In this document: positions 6,439 through 8,489 of the stretch, in pieces | Numbering within the stretch: position 1 is the first letter of the stretch | Layout: each line of letters begins with the position of its first letter | Assembly (NCBI GenBank): GCA_004347925.1 | Contig: QNVD01000236.1 | Coordinates: forward strand, 1 to 8,489 | Direction of reading: 5' to 3' | Source: Hadesarchaea archaeon | GTDB lineage: Archaea > Hadarchaeota > Hadarchaeia > Hadarchaeales > WYZ-LMO6 | Length of the DNA: 8,489 nucleotides | Translations under genes and position numbers: made by a program | Notes under the pieces: model-generated | Databases searched by the model: none | Seen by the model: the letters and a program-made list of their open reading frames with translations, nothing else | What the model was told of the DNA's origin: nothing

Positions 6439-6919
6439 GCTTTATCACCATGTTCCCGAGGTCCAGGGAGGCCACGCTCATCTCGGTTACCCAGGCGCTG
6501 ACGTTCTCCACGTAGAGGGTGTCCGCGGTCACCGCGAAGTCCTTACCGCCGTAGGGCCCTATCTTCTGATTGCTGGCCGTCATCTTGGCGGCCACAAAGT
6601 TATCGCACTTCATGAGCACCCCGCTCGCGGAAGCCTGCGGGCTCTGGATGATGGCCCTCACCTTCAGGCCTCCCAAGCTCATCTCCTTGACTATTTCGAG
6701 CTGAGAGATGGTCGCACTGCTCAGTTCCTGGAAGATCTTGTTTCCGTAGTTGTCCATGCTCCCCGCGTACATGTTGAGGTTACTGCCGTTGATGCTCCCG
6801 GCCTTCAGCTGAAAGTCGCTGACGGGCATGGCCAGTCCCACCCCCGTCACCGTGGAGAGGACCACCACGCCCACCACCGACGCCAGCCCTATCGCCGCCA
6901 TTTTCCCGAACCCTTCCAT
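6428..6919 (-). CDS. DUF6230-like membrane-anchored or secreted protein
   Basis: A 163-residue protein with one N-terminal hydrophobic helix (about 8-30, ending GVGLAMPVS) and then a beta-rich domain with many small and polar residues. The pattern PVSDFQLKAG at 32-41, LMKCDNFVAAKMTASN at 102-117, and a C-terminal repeat-like run TLYVENVSAW to LGNMVIKLE recalls actinobacterial DUF6230 proteins (VSGQQFKVSA..., ATNLFVDL..., DADATFTNIEIG), often mislabelled cholesterol esterase. There is no serine-hydrolase motif, so no enzymatic call is made. A single cysteine, C105, is present. The ATG at 6919 has a near-perfect SD AAGGAGGTG (minus strand of 6925-6933) 5 bases upstream. It follows a DUF6114-containing membrane protein after 35 bases, the same neighbour pair seen in actinobacteria, which strengthens both assignments. 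Gene boundaries are sure; family name is from memory of the pattern. Confidence 0.72.
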   Translation of the reverse strand: MEGFGKMAAIGLASVVGVVVLSTVTGVGLAMPVSDFQLKAGSINGSNLNMYAGSMDNYGNKIFQELSSATISQLEIVKEMSLGGLKVRAIIQSPQASASGVLMKCDNFVAAKMTASNQKIGPYGGKDFAVTADTLYVENVSAWVTEMSVASLDLGNMVIKLES

Positions 6920-6938
6920 TTCTCCACCTCCTTATTCT

Positions 6939-6961
6939 GTCATAGGAATCCTTCCTATGAC
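6939..6961 (-). promoter_or_regulatory. Perfect 10-bp inverted repeat (RNA hairpin or operator) between operon genes
   Basis: GTCATAGGAA (6939-6948) and TTCCTATGAC (6952-6961) are exact reverse complements around a 3-base loop TCC. The element spans the TAG stop of the DUF6114 gene (6957-6955) and ends 5 bases before the SD of the DUF6230-like gene. In the operon mRNA it would fold into a tight stem-loop. Possible roles are an mRNA processing or stability boundary, translational control of the downstream gene, or a protein-binding DNA palindrome. No U-tract follows, so a terminator is unlikely. Confidence 0.6.
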
Positions 6962-7941
6962 CCTGAAGCCGGGCGCCACGCGTAGGCGTGGGCTCCGGCC
7001 GCTATGCAGAAGAGGGAGCCCAGCAAGGCTCCACCCAAGGTCCCCATCCAGGAGAGGGCGGCCAGGATGACCAGGAAGAGGCCCACCACCCTGCAGGAAT
7101 CCCTCCTGGGGAACATGGCCATGATCGCCGCCAGCGCCAGGCAGGAGCTTCCCAAGAACATCCCCCAGAAGACGAGGGAGGTGTACAGGTACATGGGGAA
7201 GAACTTCAGGGGCACGTACAATATCATCAAACCCCCCAGCACCGCACAGTAGATCCCCCAGAACGGATACCTCCCCCTTAGGGCTTCCCAGCGCTCCCTG
7301 ACCCTGGGTAGCCTCCCCACCAGCAGGGGGAGGAAAAGGGCCACGACCACGTAGGGGACGAGGGGCACGGCCCACATGATGGCCAGCAGGATGAGGAGGG
7401 GAGGGGCGGGGAGGAAGCCCCCTATGGAGAGATCGAGGTAGAAGAGGAAGCCCAGCAGCAGGGAGATCCCCACCAGGGTCTGGGTCACCACCTTCCCGGT
7501 GGAAGCCAGGTCACGCTGAACGTAATCCATCACCACCAGCCCGATGAAGGCCAGCAGGAGGGTGGTCAGGAGGAGGCTCACGGCCAGGGTGAAGGAGAGG
7601 AGGGAGGAGGAGGAGCGGTGGTACCAGAGCGCGAGCAGGGAAACCGCCAGGAGGGGAGGGAAGAAGAGGTGCTTTTTGTTCCAGAAGTTGAGGAAGCCCA
7701 GGCCTATGGTGACGGCCAGGGAGTTCCATTTCTCCCCCAGGCCCCTGAGGAGGGAAAAAGAAGGAAAACGGAGGCGACCCCCGGGCGATCCCCCCACCGG
7801 TTCTGGAACCTCCACCGGGGTGAACACCTCCTGAACACTTTCCGTTTCCTGGGGGCATCCAGCGCCGGAGTCTCCCCCGTCGCCCGCGTTTCCGAGGACC
7901 CGTTTGAGAGACTCCGCCGCGTCTAGGATCCCCACGGTCAC
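6955..7941 (-). CDS. Polytopic membrane protein with C-terminal DUF6114-like domain
   Basis: A 328-residue integral membrane protein. Residues 1-90 are a soluble, flexible, Gly/Pro/Glu-rich cytoplasmic-type N-terminus. Then come hydrophobic segments at about 92-106, 114-138, 152-170 and 178-208, followed by a charged loop RVRERWEALRGR at 213-224. The last part (225-323) has four more segments and matches my recollection of actinobacterial DUF6114 proteins: PFWGIYCAVLGGLMILYVP at 226-244, a GSSCLALAAIMAMF stretch, GLFLVILAALSW at 287-298, GGALLGSL at 303-310, and a terminal GAHAYAWRP. Actinobacterial DUF6114 proteins are short and consist mainly of this unit, so the added N-terminal membrane domain is a fusion or extension. 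The GTG at 7941 overlaps the TGA of the upstream gene (GTGA), indicating coupled translation; a GTG at 7935 is an alternative. Function unknown; no enzymatic or transporter motif is visible. Confidence 0.78.
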   Translation of the reverse strand: MTVGILDAAESLKRVLGNAGDGGDSGAGCPQETESVQEVFTPVEVPEPVGGSPGGRLRFPSFSLLRGLGEKWNSLAVTIGLGFLNFWNKKHLFFPPLLAVSLLALWYHRSSSSLLSFTLAVSLLLTTLLLAFIGLVVMDYVQRDLASTGKVVTQTLVGISLLLGFLFYLDLSIGGFLPAPPLLILLAIMWAVPLVPYVVVALFLPLLVGRLPRVRERWEALRGRYPFWGIYCAVLGGLMILYVPLKFFPMYLYTSLVFWGMFLGSSCLALAAIMAMFPRRDSCRVVGLFLVILAALSWMGTLGGALLGSLFCIAAGAHAYAWRPASGS

Positions 7942-8267
7942 CCCTGCGCCGGCTTATTCGCCGTTCCCTCCAGCAGCTTCTTTATCTCCTCCACGCTCCT
8001 GTCCAGCGCCGACAGGAGGGCCCCACTGACGTCCTGCGGGGTGATGCTGTTCAGGGCCTCCTCGATCATCCGCTCCAGCTTCTCCTCCATCCTCTTCTTG
8101 GTCCTCTGAATCAGGGAGGCCTTGAACTCCCCCATCTTCAGTTTGTCCAGCCCCTCCAGGATGGACTGCCTCAGGGTGGGCTCTATGAGCCCCCTCAGTT
8201 CTTCGGAAAGGCTCTGCTGGAGTTCCTTTTTCATCAGTTCGTAGACCTCGTCCTCTTCCATTTTCAT
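7938..8267 (-). CDS. Small charged helical protein, first gene of the envelope operon
   Basis: A 109-residue soluble protein rich in Glu, Lys, Leu and Met, predicted almost wholly alpha-helical. Amphipathic runs lie at about 4-27, 29-45, 47-73 (KKRMEEKLERMIEEALNSI at 57-75) and 78-101, with a disordered tail ANKPAQG. Helical-bundle or coiled-coil oligomerisation is plausible. There is no signal peptide, so it should be cytoplasmic, where it could contact the soluble N-terminus of the membrane protein encoded next. I do not recognise the family. The open frame extends up to an ATG at 8354, but that extension contains the strong TATA box at 8315-8323, so the start is placed at ATG 8267, about 26 bases after the predicted transcription start, with GGAAGAG 6 bases before it. 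TTG 8282 and ATG 8261 are alternatives. Its stop overlaps the next start. Confidence 0.75.
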   Translation of the reverse strand: MKMEEDEVYELMKKELQQSLSEELRGLIEPTLRQSILEGLDKLKMGEFKASLIQRTKKRMEEKLERMIEEALNSITPQDVSGALLSALDRSVEEIKKLLEGTANKPAQG

Positions 8268-8314
8268 TCTAAGCTCTTCCAAATCTTCCCCGCTTTTTTC
8301 CCTCTCAGGATGCC

Positions 8315-8323
8315 TTTTATAAA
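8315..8323 (-). promoter_or_regulatory. Strong TATA box of the four-gene envelope operon
   Basis: The minus strand reads TTTATAAAA, a textbook archaeal TATA box. Expected transcription start is near 8293, giving a leader of about 26 bases before ATG 8267. It is the best TATA match in the window. Because it lies inside the longest version of the reading frame starting at 8354, it argues for the shorter protein. Confidence 0.65.
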
Positions 8324-8415
8324 GAACGGGCGGGAGTGGGGAAAAAGGGTACATAGCTTAACAATTTTGTAACACGGAAAAACTTTGAAGAAACGGCCCG
8401 GAGAGGAGGGAAGGA

Positions 8416-8421
8416 TTAATA
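8416..8421 (+). promoter_or_regulatory. TATA box for the rightmost plus-strand gene
   Basis: TTAATA (in GGATTAATACTT) is centred about 27 bp before the ATG at 8446. No good SD precedes that ATG, so the mRNA is probably leaderless. The GAGAGGAGGGAAGG just upstream is purine-rich, and parts of it could act as BRE. Confidence 0.5.
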
Positions 8422-8445
8422 CTTCGGCGGGCTTACCGGGATGGA

Positions 8446-8489
8446 ATGAAGCTGAACATCCCCACGGAGAACGAAAAGCTTAAGAAGCT
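8446..8489 (+). CDS. N-terminal fragment of an unidentified protein (possibly HD-domain family)
   Basis: Fourteen complete codons, MKLNIPTENEKLKK, precede the window edge. The start is supported by the TATA box at the right spacing. The I-P-T-E-N-E-K-L-K-K opening recalls the N-termini of some archaeal HD-domain phosphohydrolases, but 14 residues are too few to name a family with any weight. The gene diverges from the envelope operon across about 178 bp (8268-8445), which contains only the two promoters that I can see. Confidence 0.5.
   Translation, partial: MKLNIPTENEKLKK

Noticed and set aside
6428..6919. Cholesterol esterase label often given to DUF6230-type proteins
   Set aside because: No Gly-x-Ser-x-Gly or other hydrolase motif is present; the label is an annotation artefact.
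8268..8354. N-terminal extension of the small helical protein to ATG 8354
   Set aside because: The extension holds a textbook TATA box (8315-8323), is compositionally unlike the helical body, and has no promoter at the right distance.

Overview
The window reads as a gene-dense, GC-rich chromosome segment from a thermophilic-looking archaeon. Supporting signs are TATA boxes 25-30 bp ahead of start codons, strong Shine-Dalgarno (SD) motifs inside operons, heavy use of AGG arginine codons, GTG and TTG starts, and archaeal-type gene families (M42 tetrahedral aminopeptidase, compact HDAC-fold deacetylase, small 2[4Fe-4S] ferredoxin, short FeoB). The lineage cannot be fixed from the sequence alone. 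No rRNA, tRNA, insertion sequence, CRISPR array or phage gene was seen, and no stretch over 300 bases lacks a gene.

Left part (1-2977). The start of a glycosyltransferase (minus strand) diverges from a ferrous-iron operon. That operon has a DtxR-family repressor with a fused FeoA-like domain (217-837), then FeoB (842-2752) four bases later. A perfect 8-bp inverted repeat lies between the TATA box and the repressor's start codon and looks like a DtxR-type operator, so the pair is probably self-regulated by iron. A 59-residue ferredoxin with its own promoter follows (2798-2977).

Middle (2981-5886). A minus-strand pair, HDAC-family deacetylase then radical SAM protein, is joined by an ATGA stop/start overlap. 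It diverges from an M42 aminopeptidase. The two directions share a 57-bp intergenic region with one symmetric A/T block about equally far from both start codons.

Right part (5890-8267). This minus-strand four-gene operon is the most unusual part. In order of transcription it encodes a small charged helical cytoplasmic protein, a polytopic membrane protein whose C-terminal four-helix region resembles DUF6114, a membrane-anchored or secreted beta-rich protein resembling DUF6230, and a second exported beta-rich protein. DUF6114 and DUF6230 proteins are known to me mainly as neighbours in Streptomyces and related actinobacteria, where their function is unknown. Here the pair sits in an archaeon with two extra partners and tight translational coupling, which suggests an uncharacterised envelope system. 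A perfect 10-bp hairpin separates its membrane part from its exported part.

The right edge holds the first 14 codons of a plus-strand gene with its own promoter. Across the window, first genes of transcription units tend to have a TATA box 26-28 bp from the ATG and no SD (leaderless pattern), while internal genes use SD motifs or stop/start overlaps.
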